DNA of 64,000 nt. Source: CAXXHQ01 sp963665265. GTDB taxonomy: Bacteria > Planctomycetota > Planctomycetia > Pirellulales > Thermoguttaceae. Shown here one piece after another: positions 55,891 to 64,000 of this stretch. How positions within the stretch are numbered: the stretch's first letter is position 1; each line of letters starts with the position of its first letter. The position numbers and the translations under genes were made by a program. The stretch covers positions 3,968,001-4,032,000 of the forward strand of contig OY762224.2 in the NCBI GenBank assembly GCA_963665265.2, written 5' to 3'. The notes under the pieces were generated by a model. That model was not told the origin of the DNA. It ran no database searches and was given only the letters and a program-made list of their open reading frames with translations.

Positions 55891-56706
55891 AAGGACACCC
55901 CTTATCGCATCAACCGTGATCTAATTTGATGTTTTACGCTTCTGCAAAGCAAATCGCCGCAGGAACAAGCCAAATGCCGCCCCGCTCGCCCGACTTTTCG
56001 TTGAACAAGAAAAATGCCATCCCTTGCCTCTCCAAGGAGAGACGCCCGCTGCTTCACAGGTGCAGATATTCTTAAGAAAGCGGGAAATCCGATTAGGATA
56101 GCGCTCACCTGACTTATCGGGCCAAGGCGTTCACTCCATCAGAATTGAAAATGACGATACTACTGCCAGAAAAGTTTTCCTCAGGCCGCAAATCAGAAAA
56201 GCTTATTCATTTTGCGTTTTGTCGCACGCCTAGTATTAATAGGAAAATAGCCGGGATCCCCCTTTAGAAAACGCTCAAATACTCGATTGGTATCGCCCCG
56301 CAAAACATGTAATTAATGGCGTTTTTTTCTTCAAAAAAACGTCATTTCCGCAAAAAATAGGCTTTCGCATCGACAAAGCGCTATTTAGCCTCTGATGAGT
56401 TCCCAATCCTTGGCATCCGAAAGATTTTGTTCTACGGTGGGGACACCCGTATATATAATGTCTACAACTAAATCTGCTGGCGAGATTAGTTAAGCGGAGC
56501 TAACTCTTTCGATTTTTCTGATCGTAGCGTAAAGGCTCAGAAGGATAAATTCAGGGGTATTTTTCAGTCGATGCCGCACCTGGAAGCCCAGGGCGGGGCA
56601 GATTAATTCCCGCATTCCTTTACGCATCCTTGTCCGGCACTTTCCTGCGGCTTCGTGCAATTGCGCTACGCACACAAAAGCGCTTCTTTCAAGGAGGATT
56701 TCAGAA
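55891..56706. other. Intergenic region with an A/T-rich hairpin
   Basis: An 816-base spacer between divergent genes. A long hairpin at 56315-56346 has a 14-pair stem (AATGGCGTTTTTTT against AAAAAAACGTCATT, one wobble) and a 4-base loop. It could be a terminator or a transcript boundary. No coding frame is seen. Confidence 0.5.
56427..56455 (+). promoter_or_regulatory. Possible promoter of the outer-membrane barrel gene
   Basis: TTGTTC at 56427-56432 and TATATA at 56450-56455 have a 17-base spacer. This implies a ~245-base leader before the start at 56707, which carries AAGGAGGA just upstream. Match by eye only. Confidence 0.3.
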
Positions 56707-57843
56707 ATGCGATTTCGTTTCCCGTATCGCTCGGCGTTAGCTTTTTTCATAATGCTCGGGCTATCCGCTTTCGGCTCCCCTGTTCTGGTTTACGCCGCGG
56801 ACGCCGAAACCCCTCAAATCAGTTTTGAACAACAGGCGATGAATGCGACGATTCCAGGCGATTTCGTCAGCTACGCCGATCCGTCCAAAGAAACCGCCCC
56901 CGCCCCGGTCGCCAACGATTCCATCGCGGGCTATTCCAACTCCAGTAATTGTCCGCACTGGGTCGTCGGAACGGAAGTCGTTTGGCTTGCACCTTGCCAA
57001 AGCGATCGCGCGGTGACCTTTAACACCTACGTCTCAAGCACGCCGGCGAGTTCCTATACGTCCGGCGCCGCAGGCCTAGACGGTCTTTACGCCACCCCGC
57101 GTATTTGGTTAGGATACCAAGGCGAAACATGGGGCGCCGTGGTCCGATATTGGCGAATGAGCGAAGGAAAAGGTTACGTCGACCTAGATACGTTCCCCTC
57201 GGCCAACGGATACTACGCCAATAACTTCTTTAAGGCCGAAACCGCCGATGTGGAATTGACTCGCAAATTCTGCTGGCGCGACACGAAGAATATCCTCTCC
57301 TTCGGCCTTCGCTATGCGGAACTCGCGCAAACCGATAGCGTCTCGGTCACTGAACTCGTCGGTTCCGACATCTACTCCGGAGCCGCCTTCTCTCGGAGCG
57401 AGTTTAGCGGAGTAGGACCGACGATCGCTTTGACCGGCTGGAAACCGATGGACGAATGCGGGCACTTGCATTTCTTCTACAGCGCTCGCGGATCGTTCCT
57501 TTGGGACGATGACGCTTTCAACGGTGTGGAAACCCGCGCTTCCTATGTCGGCTCGCCTGCCGCTGCGGGAATTAACGGAGCCGTCGCTTCCGGAGCCGGC
57601 GACATGTTCATCGGCGAACTCCAACTCGGCGCTCAATGGAACTTCGAGTTAGTGCGTAACCGAGCCGACGCGTTCTTCCGTTTCGCTTTTGAGTACCAAT
57701 ATTGGGACACGAACAACACGGGCGCGGCGATCTCGGCCACGACCCTCACCACTGCGTCTCGCAATGTGCTCGCATCGGCTCATTCCGGCGACAGTCAAAC
57801 GAGCCTCGTCGGCTTCTCCGTCGGCACGGGATTCACTTGGTAA
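56707..57843 (+). CDS. Planctomycete outer-membrane beta-barrel protein (BBP7-like)
   Basis: The ATG is preceded by AAGGAGGA, a strong ribosome binding site. A signal peptide (FFIMLGLSAFGSPVLVYAA) leads to a linker and then a repeated pattern of amphipathic strands typical of porin-like barrels: TPRIWLGYQGETWGAVVRYWRM, LSFGLRYAELAQTDSVSV, IGELQLGAQWNFELV and AFEYQYWDTNN. The chain ends GFSVGTGFTW, an aromatic terminus that fits recognition by the outer-membrane assembly machinery. Length is 378 residues. Its features match my memory of the BBP7 group of planctomycete barrels, but the assignment to that family should be checked. Its role is probably passive diffusion or structural. Confidence 0.8.
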   Translation: MRFRFPYRSALAFFIMLGLSAFGSPVLVYAADAETPQISFEQQAMNATIPGDFVSYADPSKETAPAPVANDSIAGYSNSSNCPHWVVGTEVVWLAPCQSDRAVTFNTYVSSTPASSYTSGAAGLDGLYATPRIWLGYQGETWGAVVRYWRMSEGKGYVDLDTFPSANGYYANNFFKAETADVELTRKFCWRDTKNILSFGLRYAELAQTDSVSVTELVGSDIYSGAAFSRSEFSGVGPTIALTGWKPMDECGHLHFFYSARGSFLWDDDAFNGVETRASYVGSPAAAGINGAVASGAGDMFIGELQLGAQWNFELVRNRADAFFRFAFEYQYWDTNNTGAAISATTLTTASRNVLASAHSGDSQTSLVGFSVGTGFTW

Positions 57844-57914
57844 CTGTTTGTCGCGACTCCAATTTGATCTATTTGAGGATGTGCGGAATTTTGGTTCTAA
57901 TTGGGATGTAAAAA

Positions 57915-57955
57915 ACGACGGCGGCTCCGAAGCTTCGGAGCCGCCGCGTACTTTT
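57915..57955. terminator. Bidirectional intrinsic terminator
   Basis: A perfect 28-base palindrome centred on GAAGCTTC lies at 57919-57946, with A-runs before it and T-runs after it. It can end transcripts from the convergent genes at 57843 and 58065. Confidence 0.85.
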
Positions 57956-58064
57956 TGGTGTAAAACAGCTTACGATTCCTGTCGTAGGCTGTTTCTATTT
58001 TGCCGCATGAGCAAACGACATATCTCGAAACATTGCAATTCCTCGGTGCTGAAAAGAACGCCCG

Positions 58065-58409
58065 TTATTTCGTGAATGCGATGGAGAATCCGCCCACTCC
58101 CACAATCTTGTTTCCGGATCCGCCGATCGTGGCGTTAACGCCGCCGGCCAGCGAGCCGTTCTTTCCGGCGTCGGACGCCGTGTAACCGTTGTATCCATAG
58201 GAACCATGTCCGAGGTTTACCGTGCTATAGCCGTAAGCGTAGGAATAACCCATGCCGCGAACGGCGTTTCCTTGCTGATCGGACATCACGCTCATTTTTG
58301 CAAGTCCCATCTTCGCCAACGAAGATTGAGAAACGTTACCCTGATCGGCGGCAAAAACCGGGGCCGCACAAATCGCGACGATCGCCAAAATCAACATGAT
58401 CGACTTCAT
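58065..58409 (-). CDS. Small secreted Gly/Ser/Tyr-rich protein
   Basis: A 114-residue protein preceded by AAGGAGA seven bases before the ATG. A signal peptide (LILAIVAICAAPVFAA) leaves a ~93-residue mature chain rich in Gly, Ser, Tyr and Asn (GMGYSYAYGYSTVNLGHGSY, then GGVNATIGGSGN). There is no cysteine in the mature part. Composition and small size are like those of amyloid subunits or silk-like secreted polymers, but I see no repeat period that would prove this. The gene has its own bidirectional terminator at 57915. It lies 2.2 kb from the C39 peptidase / barrel pair, so a link is only a hypothesis. Confidence 0.72.
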   Translation of the reverse strand: MKSIMLILAIVAICAAPVFAADQGNVSQSSLAKMGLAKMSVMSDQQGNAVRGMGYSYAYGYSTVNLGHGSYGYNGYTASDAGKNGSLAGGVNATIGGSGNKIVGVGGFSIAFTK

Positions 58410-58864
58410 AACAAATCTCCTTGTAGGAAACTAACTGCGTAGAAACTAAAAATCGCTCACACGGCTTCGGATCGCAAAATCCCTGCAATCCTCAAAGACG
58501 GCAAATTCTTTACATGACAAAATGTCAAGTCAAGGCACACAATTTCGCAAACGATAACGAGACTTAATAAGAATCAAGACTCGTCCCCCACTATGAGAAA
58601 AATAGAAGCCGCGCGTTCACGCATTCAAAAGAAATCGATGCCGACGCATGCAACTCGTGAATTGCATCAACCTTTGAGAAAAAATAAATAGCCGCAACGC
58701 TAGCGCGCATGAAGAATTATTTGTTCGTCTGCCGAAGAGGGGACTTACCCCGACAATGAATGCAAAAATTCGTGAAATTTTAGCAAAAAAATTTTTAAAT
58801 ACTTCGCTGGCGCCTCTAATACTCTAATGACACACAATGCGACAATTGCGAAAAATCATCCGCT
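58410..58864. other. Intergenic region, AT-rich
   Basis: About 455 bases with AT-rich blocks, no coding frame with a ribosome binding site and no strong hairpin. It holds the promoter for the small secreted protein gene on the minus strand. Confidence 0.4.
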
Positions 58865-59551
58865 TTACAAGCTAGCAATCAACCGATCTAGTCCGACTCT
58901 ATCGATCGTCGCGCCGAAGCGTTCGCGGTCCTCGCCGTTGGCCGCGTACCAATCGATAATCTTTCCCACCGTATCGAGTAATTCTTCTTCGGTCAGAATT
59001 ACGTTCGGTAGTTGATCGGCCCAGCGCGGCTGCTTGCCGACTTTCCCCCCGACGAACACGACGAATCCTTTCGCCGATCCCATTACGCCAAGATCGTTTT
59101 CAATCGGTTTCGCGCAACCGTGTTTACAGCCAGTCACGGCGATCTTAAATTTATGTGGAAGCGAGGCCCTTTTGCCGACTCGCTCATGGATGAGTAGAGC
59201 GACCTTCTGAGTGTCGATTTGCCCAAAAAGGCATTTGTCGCCGGGACAGGCGACGATTCCTCGCACGCACTTTCCCGCCGCCGCAAGCGAAACTCCTCCC
59301 GCTCGCAATTCGGCCTGAAGTTTTTCGAGCATCTCATAAGGAACGCTCTGAATCTCCGCGCTTTGCCGCGTGGTAAGATGAACGCCCCCTTCGCCGTAGC
59401 GCTCCGCTAAATCGGCAATGACGCGAAGATGCTCGGAGCGAACTCGACCGCCGGTAACCGCTATCCGAACGCTAAAATGCGTTTTGCCTTTTTCCGCGAA
59501 AATGGCAGTCGCTTTAAGTCGCTTTAGTTCCGAGTCGGCAAGAACAATCAT
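58865..59551 (-). CDS. Sulfite/nitrite reductase-like iron-sulfur protein (Dsr-LP type)
   Basis: A 228-residue protein with the ferredoxin-like half-domain of sulfite/nitrite reductases (RSEHLRVIADLAERYGEGG, then VHLTTRQSAEIQSVP) and a siroheme/[4Fe-4S] half. Cysteine clusters are GKCVRGIVACPGDKCLFG (three Cys) and TGCKHGCAKP (Cys-x3-Cys). The spacing after ACPG is Cys-x4-Cys, one residue shorter than the Cys-x5-Cys usual in this superfamily. It is one-half to one-third the length of DsrA, CysI or NirA and resembles the stand-alone Dsr-like proteins of anaerobes and methanogens. Activity is unknown, and no partner redox genes are adjacent. Confidence 0.82.
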   Translation of the reverse strand: MIVLADSELKRLKATAIFAEKGKTHFSVRIAVTGGRVRSEHLRVIADLAERYGEGGVHLTTRQSAEIQSVPYEMLEKLQAELRAGGVSLAAAGKCVRGIVACPGDKCLFGQIDTQKVALLIHERVGKRASLPHKFKIAVTGCKHGCAKPIENDLGVMGSAKGFVVFVGGKVGKQPRWADQLPNVILTEEELLDTVGKIIDWYAANGEDRERFGATIDRVGLDRLIASL

Positions 59552-60054
59552 GGTGCGAATATTAGGGGGGGGAATGGGGGGAAAAATCCCCCGCGTATTA
59601 AATCAGACGCAAATGTGAGCTTCCATGATAACAGCCGCCGTGGGCTAAAGGCTAGCTGCCTCATATCATGCGTAAAACGAGCCTCCTCATTCTTTTTTTG
59701 CGCAAAACGCAACTTCTTTGCTGAAAAGGGGTTTCCGCAAATAATCCTTGCGATTCCGACATCATTGAGTAGAATGAGATTTTACTTATTTGGAGGATTT
59801 TTTCCTTCACCTGCTAATGATTTCGCGACCGACTTCGGCACATTCGCTTCGCAATCGTATGTCCGGATACTTCAGCTGCGTTTGATAATTGACCAGGGAA
59901 CGTCGCCGTTCCCTCCTATTCTGGCGGGATGTCGTCTTAGTTCATCCGCTGGGAACGTTTCGCTCCCCGCGCCGACGGTCTCTTTGCTGCGTGGAATGAA
60001 CTTGTGAGTTGACCGCACCGATTATCCATTCGCGCCAAGGGCGCCGTTGCAACA
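59552..60054. other. Intergenic region between divergent genes
   Basis: About 500 bases. A 130-residue frame at 59615-60007 has no family signature and an implausible composition, so I do not call it. The promoter of the long beta-strand-repeat gene should lie here. Confidence 0.4.
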
Positions 60055-63000
60055 TTGCTCTTACTTGCACTGATCCGCCGTCTTCAATTCGTCAGCACGC
60101 GATTCTACTTCGCGTTTGCCGCGTCGATGATTCTCCTGACGACGATCGATTCTAATGCGGCCTCGCTCTATTGGAAGGCGACAAGCGGCGGCGCCGGCGC
60201 ATGGAATTCAACCGACGCGAACTGGGCGACCTCGGCCGCCGGAACGACGGGGACCGTTTGGGCGTCCTCCAACAGCGCCGACCTCGCCGTCTTTCAGTAT
60301 TCGCCCGGCCTCGTCACGATCAATTCCAGCGGCGTCAACGCCGGCGGTTTGAACTTCAACGTTTCTGGGTACGCTCTTTCCGGCGGAAAAGTCTCTATCG
60401 CCGACGGCGGCGTCATTACGGTCGCCGCCAGATGCACCGCCTCCGTCTCCTCGACAATTACCTCGCAAATTTCCTCGATCTCGACAACCATTTGTAAGCA
60501 AGGCTCCGGCGTCCTCATCTTGGACTCGGCCAATACCGCCTTGGGAACGAACGTCACTTTTTGGATCGGCAATTCAAATCAAACCGGAGCTTCGCCCTCC
60601 GGCGGCGCGCTAAGAATCACCAATTCGCAAGCCCTCGGCTCGGCCACGCTCGGAATCGGCGGAAACTACAACTCCGCCGGCAACGTCGATTCGCGGTTAG
60701 AACTGCCCGGCGACGTCACCTTTTCAAACGCCGTACTCGTCACGCCGAAACGCAATATCGCCGCAAGCGGGTACTCCGCGACCGTCCCCCCCGACTCGAC
60801 GATCCCTTCAACCATTGTCAACTACAGCGGAACGAATACTCTCGCCAGCGTCGTTTCAATCACCTCCGGCGGAAACTATACGATCTTCGACTCCGGAACC
60901 GATCCTTTCGGCGTCTTCAAATTCACTGGAAAAGTTATCAGTAACTACGGCGTCATGCGCAATCTCCTCCTCCGAGGCGACTCCGGCGGAGGAACAGGCT
61001 ATTTCCTTGGGACGCTCGGAACCGGAAGCGGGGCGGGGGGCGTCTCACTTATCAAAGACGGTTCCGGAACCTGGGTTCTCGGCTCAGCAAACACTGCGGC
61101 AAACGGCTCCGCTTCCGTCGTCTACGTTTACGGCGGAGTGCTGAAAGTCGTCAATTCGCAAGCCTTGTCCTCCTTCGCGACTAGAGCGGTAATGGGCGGA
61201 TCCTTCACCGGCTCTCTCGCCCTGGCCGGCGGCGTTTCAATCGCTGAATCCATCGACCTGCACGCGCGCAGCGGAACCGACGCCACTCACCTTGTCAACC
61301 TAACGGGAAACAATTCCGTCGCCGGAAAACTGCAAATTACTGACGACGGAACCTACGCCGTCGTGCAATCCGACTCTGGAACTCTCTCCTTGTCCAACGT
61401 CGTCAATAATTCGACCGGTACGAGCGTGAAAGAGCTTCGCCTCGGCGGAGCGGGCTTTGGCGTAGTCTCCGGAAATATCGGAACCGGAACGCAAACCGCC
61501 GTCCCTTTGAATATGACTAAGTTCGGCTCCGGCGTTTGGACCCTTGCCGGAACCATGACCACGTCCGGATCGTTCGCCGTCTCGCAAGGAACGCTAAAGA
61601 TCGGCTCGGCCGCTTCGTTGAAAACCGTTAGCGCGATTGCCGTCGCCTCCGGCGCAACGCTCGATCTTTCGGCAAAGTCGTCCGGATTCACCCTCGGCGC
61701 CTCCGGCGTCGGCGTGAGCGGAACGAATTATCAATCTTTGCAAGGAACCGGGGGATCAGTCCTCGGAACCGTCGTCCTCGGCTCCTACGGCATGATCGCC
61801 CCTGGATCCGACGGGCGAAAAGGAACGCTGACGCTCCAAAATTTGACGGTCGGAAATTTCTCTGGAGGCGTTTTCGACTTCGATCTATCGGACTCAATCT
61901 CCGGCGACAATGATCTGCTGACTCTCTCTGGCGCTTTAAAAATCAGTAACGCGAATTTGACGACCTTCAAAATTTCGGCCGACCAAGGCTACCTAGCCCA
62001 AGGAAGTTACACGCTTGTAAATTACGCCTCCGAAGGAGGCGTTTCATTGGCGAACGTCGCAATATCAGGGCTATGTAAAAGCTCACGGCAATCGTTCTCC
62101 CTTGCAAGAACAACCAACAGCGCCCCCGCCGCATCCTCGTATTCCGTGGTTTTGAACGTCGCAGGCTCGCCGTTGAACCTCATCTGGTCGGGCAAAAACG
62201 GAGGCGTTTGGAACGTCGCATCGACGACGAATTGGTCGAACTCGACCGCTTCCGATAATTATTATTACGATCTCGACTACGTTACCTTCGACGATACCGG
62301 CCTCGCTACAACCGTCGTTCTCGGTTCAAGCTTCTTGACGCCCGGCTCGGTCACCGTCAATTCCAACTCGAAAAACTACTCCATCACCGGCTCCGGCGTC
62401 ATCGCCGGCTTCGGAGGCTTGCTTAAACGCGGCACAAGCAAATTGATCGTCGCCAACGTCGGCGTAAACTCCTACTTGGGCGAAACCGTCATCCAAGGCG
62501 GAACTCTGCAACTAGGCGACGGCGTCACGCTCGGAGCAGGAAGCGTTGGCGCAAACTCCGTCGTGAACGACGGCCTGTTGATTGTCAATCGGCCCGACGA
62601 ATACACGCTCTCATCCTCTATTAGCGGCTCGGGAGGAATCACCAAAATCGGCTCCGGAGCGTTGATACTCAACGGCGACAACTCCTATGACGGCGAAACG
62701 ATCGTGACCGTCGGCGCGCTGAAGGTCGGAAGCGGCTCTGCGCTGGGAAGTGACCTCGGCGGCACAACCGTCGCCGAAGGCGCCTCGCTCGACCTTTTCA
62801 TGAACGCTTCGAACAAATCCCTCGGCGCCGAAGTCGTCACCTTTAGCGGATCCGGCGTCAACGGGCTCGGCGCGATTCTGAGCACCGGAATCGTTGACGC
62901 CTATAGCGCCGCGCAACGATTGGAAATGGTCGGCGACGCCGTGATTAGTGCGCCCGCCGCTCGTTACGATCTCGGTCGCGCCGAAGGCGCCTATTTCCAC

Positions 63001-64000
63001 GGCAACGGCCATACGCTGACCAAAATCGGGACCGCGAGAATCATCCTCGTCGACCTCGGCTATACCGGACTCGGCCGCCTCGTCGTTAAACAAGGCGACT
63101 TGACCGTGCAAGGCTCGACCGTCATCGGTTCTACCGACGCGCTCGCCGACGTCACCGTCGCCTCCGACGGCGTTTTTTCCTACTGGGGTTCCGGAATGAA
63201 AGTCTCCAACGACATTATGTTATTCGGCGGCACAGTCGGCTCCCTTCTCCCTTACGCCGGAACGGGAACATTCTCCGGATCGATTAACCTCGTCGGCAGC
63301 GGTTCTTTGGGAGTCGCATCCGGCGCGACGACTTTTTTCTCCGGCGCTATTCGCGGCGACGCCGACCTCTACATTACTTCCCCAGGAATCGCCGTCGTCT
63401 CCGGATCCGCGGAATGGACCGGAAAAACCTATATCCAAGCGGGAACCCTGCAATTCGGCGCAGGCGGAACGCTCAACGCCCCGCAGACGAGCGAAATCGT
63501 CAACAACGCCTCGCTCGCCTATAACCTCGCCGGCAATTTCGCCGTAACGACCGCCATCTCCGGATCGGGAAATTTGATAATGCAAGGCTCGGCCAACTAC
63601 GCCCTCGGCGGATTCTATACCGGCCTCGGAACCGCGACCTTAAGCGACTCCGCTTCGCTAACGCTCGACGTGAACTCCGCCTCCGCCCTGGCGACCGGCG
63701 CAGGTTTGATCGTGGCCGGAGGAACCTCCTCGGCGAAATTGGTCCTCGACGCGGCCGATGCCGTTCTGGTCGGCACGTCCAACTCCGGCACGCTCGTCCT
63801 CTCCGGTCGATCGACCGCGACCAACGCCCATGTCGTCAATCAAAGCGGCTACAGTCTGATTCAGCAGTCAATTCAACTTGCCGTCGGCGGCGTCAACTAC
63901 GTTCTGCAATCAAACGCTGGAACCCTCGCCGTCGTCAACGTCGTCAATCCGAACTCGTCCGCAAATCGCTACCTCTATTTGCAAGGCGCTGGCGACGGAT
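60055..64000 (+). CDS. Autotransporter-type beta-strand-repeat protein, 5' part
   Basis: The frame is open from 60013 to the right edge (over 1,300 codons) and continues outside the window. The start is uncertain. Candidates are a TTG at 60055 (with AAGGG 14 bases upstream) and ATG 60127, which would leave a very short signal. The chain after RRLQFVSTRFYFAAS MILLTT reads as a signal peptide, with cleavage probably near SNAAS. The rest is a long beta-helix made of ~30-residue Gly/Ser/Thr/Val-rich turns such as GSGGITKIGSGALILNGDNS and GKTYIQAGTLQFG, which match the autotransporter-associated beta-strand repeat (PATR). No passenger enzyme is seen. It is likely a surface-exposed adhesin; the anchor would be outside the window. 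Confidence 0.82.
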   Translation, partial: MLLLALIRRLQFVSTRFYFAFAASMILLTTIDSNAASLYWKATSGGAGAWNSTDANWATSAAGTTGTVWASSNSADLAVFQYSPGLVTINSSGVNAGGLNFNVSGYALSGGKVSIADGGVITVAARCTASVSSTITSQISSISTTICKQGSGVLILDSANTALGTNVTFWIGNSNQTGASPSGGALRITNSQALGSATLGIGGNYNSAGNVDSRLELPGDVTFSNAVLVTPKRNIAASGYSATVPPDSTIPSTIVNYSGTNTLASVVSITSGGNYTIFDSGTDPFGVFKFTGKVISNYGVMRNLLLRGDSGGGTGYFLGTLGTGSGAGGVSLIKDGSGTWVLGSANTAANGSASVVYVYGGVLKVVNSQALSSFATRAVMGGSFTGSLALAGGVSIAESIDLHARSGTDATHLVNLTGNNSVAGKLQITDDGTYAVVQSDSGTLSLSNVVNNSTGTSVKELRLGGAGFGVVSGNIGTGTQTAVPLNMTKFGSGVWTLAGTMTTSGSFAVSQGTLKIGSAASLKTVSAIAVASGATLDLSAKSSGFTLGASGVGVSGTNYQSLQGTGGSVLGTVVLGSYGMIAPGSDGRKGTLTLQNLTVGNFSGGVFDFDLSDSISGDNDLLTLSGALKISNANLTTFKISADQGYLAQGSYTLVNYASEGGVSLANVAISGLCKSSRQSFSLARTTNSAPAASSYSVVLNVAGSPLNLIWSGKNGGVWNVASTTNWSNSTASDNYYYDLDYVTFDDTGLATTVVLGSSFLTPGSVTVNSNSKNYSITGSGVIAGFGGLLKRGTSKLIVANVGVNSYLGETVIQGGTLQLGDGVTLGAGSVGANSVVNDGLLIVNRPDEYTLSSSISGSGGITKIGSGALILNGDNSYDGETIVTVGALKVGSGSALGSDLGGTTVAEGASLDLFMNASNKSLGAEVVTFSGSGVNGLGAILSTGIVDAYSAAQRLEMVGDAVISAPAARYDLGRAEGAYFHGNGHTLTKIGTARIILVDLGYTGLGRLVVKQGDLTVQGSTVIGSTDALADVTVASDGVFSYWGSGMKVSNDIMLFGGTVGSLLPYAGTGTFSGSINLVGSGSLGVASGATTFFSGAIRGDADLYITSPGIAVVSGSAEWTGKTYIQAGTLQFGAGGTLNAPQTSEIVNNASLAYNLAGNFAVTTAISGSGNLIMQGSANYALGGFYTGLGTATLSDSASLTLDVNSASALATGAGLIVAGGTSSAKLVLDAADAVLVGTSNSGTLVLSGRSTATNAHVVNQSGYSLIQQSIQLAVGGVNYVLQSNAGTLAVVNVVNPNSSANRYLYLQGAGDG

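Noticed and set aside
55891..56706. Thought of a riboswitch or small gene in the 800-base spacer
   Set aside because: Only one hairpin and a possible promoter were found; no conserved structure could be recognised by eye.
58593..58692. A 32-codon frame with start ATG in the spacer
   Set aside because: It lacks a ribosome binding site and codon bias; too short to support.
59615..60007. A 130-residue frame upstream of the beta-strand-repeat gene
   Set aside because: No signature, no ribosome binding site, improbable composition with Phe-, Ser- and Arg-rich patches.

Overview
The window looks like chromosomal DNA of a planctomycete, probably of the Pirellulales type. The evidence is an ECF sigma factor gene followed by a membrane-anchored Ser/Thr kinase gene, a giant secreted repeat protein whose N-terminus resembles the planctomycete LEPR-XLL signal, a TIGR03032-type protein, a TPR-plus-Hint secreted protein, a planctomycete-style outer-membrane beta-barrel and an autotransporter-type beta-strand-repeat protein. 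Spacers between genes are long, operons are short, and moderately GC-rich coding DNA alternates with AT-richer intergenic DNA. I found no rRNA, tRNA, CRISPR array, insertion sequence or prophage. Protein identifications come from recognising motifs, not from database searches.

Left part (1-20 kb) is mainly housekeeping: the end of a FabF-type ketosynthase, a dynamin-like/ribosome-type GTPase, a second ketosynthase-fold protein that has lost its catalytic cysteine, an ion antiporter, an RNase D, the sigma factor/kinase pair, biotin synthase divergent from an amidase, and a run rsmA - riboflavin synthase - pssA - psd on the minus strand. The last two genes make phosphatidylserine and then phosphatidylethanolamine. 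Enolase follows on the plus strand.

Middle part (20-32.5 kb): a 956-residue secreted propeller-like protein is bracketed by two ~95% identical ~327-bp intergenic repeats, each a string of about eight palindromes including an intrinsic terminator. A 7-bp microsatellite (about 15 copies) follows. Next come a GH106-like rhamnosidase, a small conserved-looking protein, a CHASE4-HAMP-PAS sensor without an output domain, an ArfB ribosome-rescue hydrolase and a sugar isomerase/epimerase. The gene-free stretch 31.5-32.5 kb holds a long imperfect inverted repeat around a perfect DnaA-box sequence, then intrinsic terminators with no gene in front of them.

Right part (32.5-64 kb) is dominated by the cell surface. 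A TIGR03032-like gene precedes a 4,514-residue giant protein with three repeat classes, an embedded trypsin-like protease with an intact catalytic triad, and a C-terminal array of six ~101-residue modules, five of them almost identical in DNA. Facing it is a secreted protein ending in a Hint (intein/hedgehog-type) autoprocessing domain. Then come a cupin, an acetyltransferase, an AraC/GyrI regulator, a nitroreductase, a Tat-exported isomerase, a C39 peptidase beside an outer-membrane barrel (an arrangement reminiscent of FapD/FapF), another outer-membrane barrel, a tiny Gly/Tyr-rich secreted protein, a sulfite-reductase-like protein, and the start of a very long beta-strand-repeat protein that leaves the window.

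The best candidates for new biology are the giant protease-bearing repeat protein with its facing Hint protein, the cysteine-less ketosynthase, the palindrome-mosaic repeats, the inverted repeat with its orphan terminators near 31.6-31.9 kb, and the C39/outer-membrane-barrel pair.
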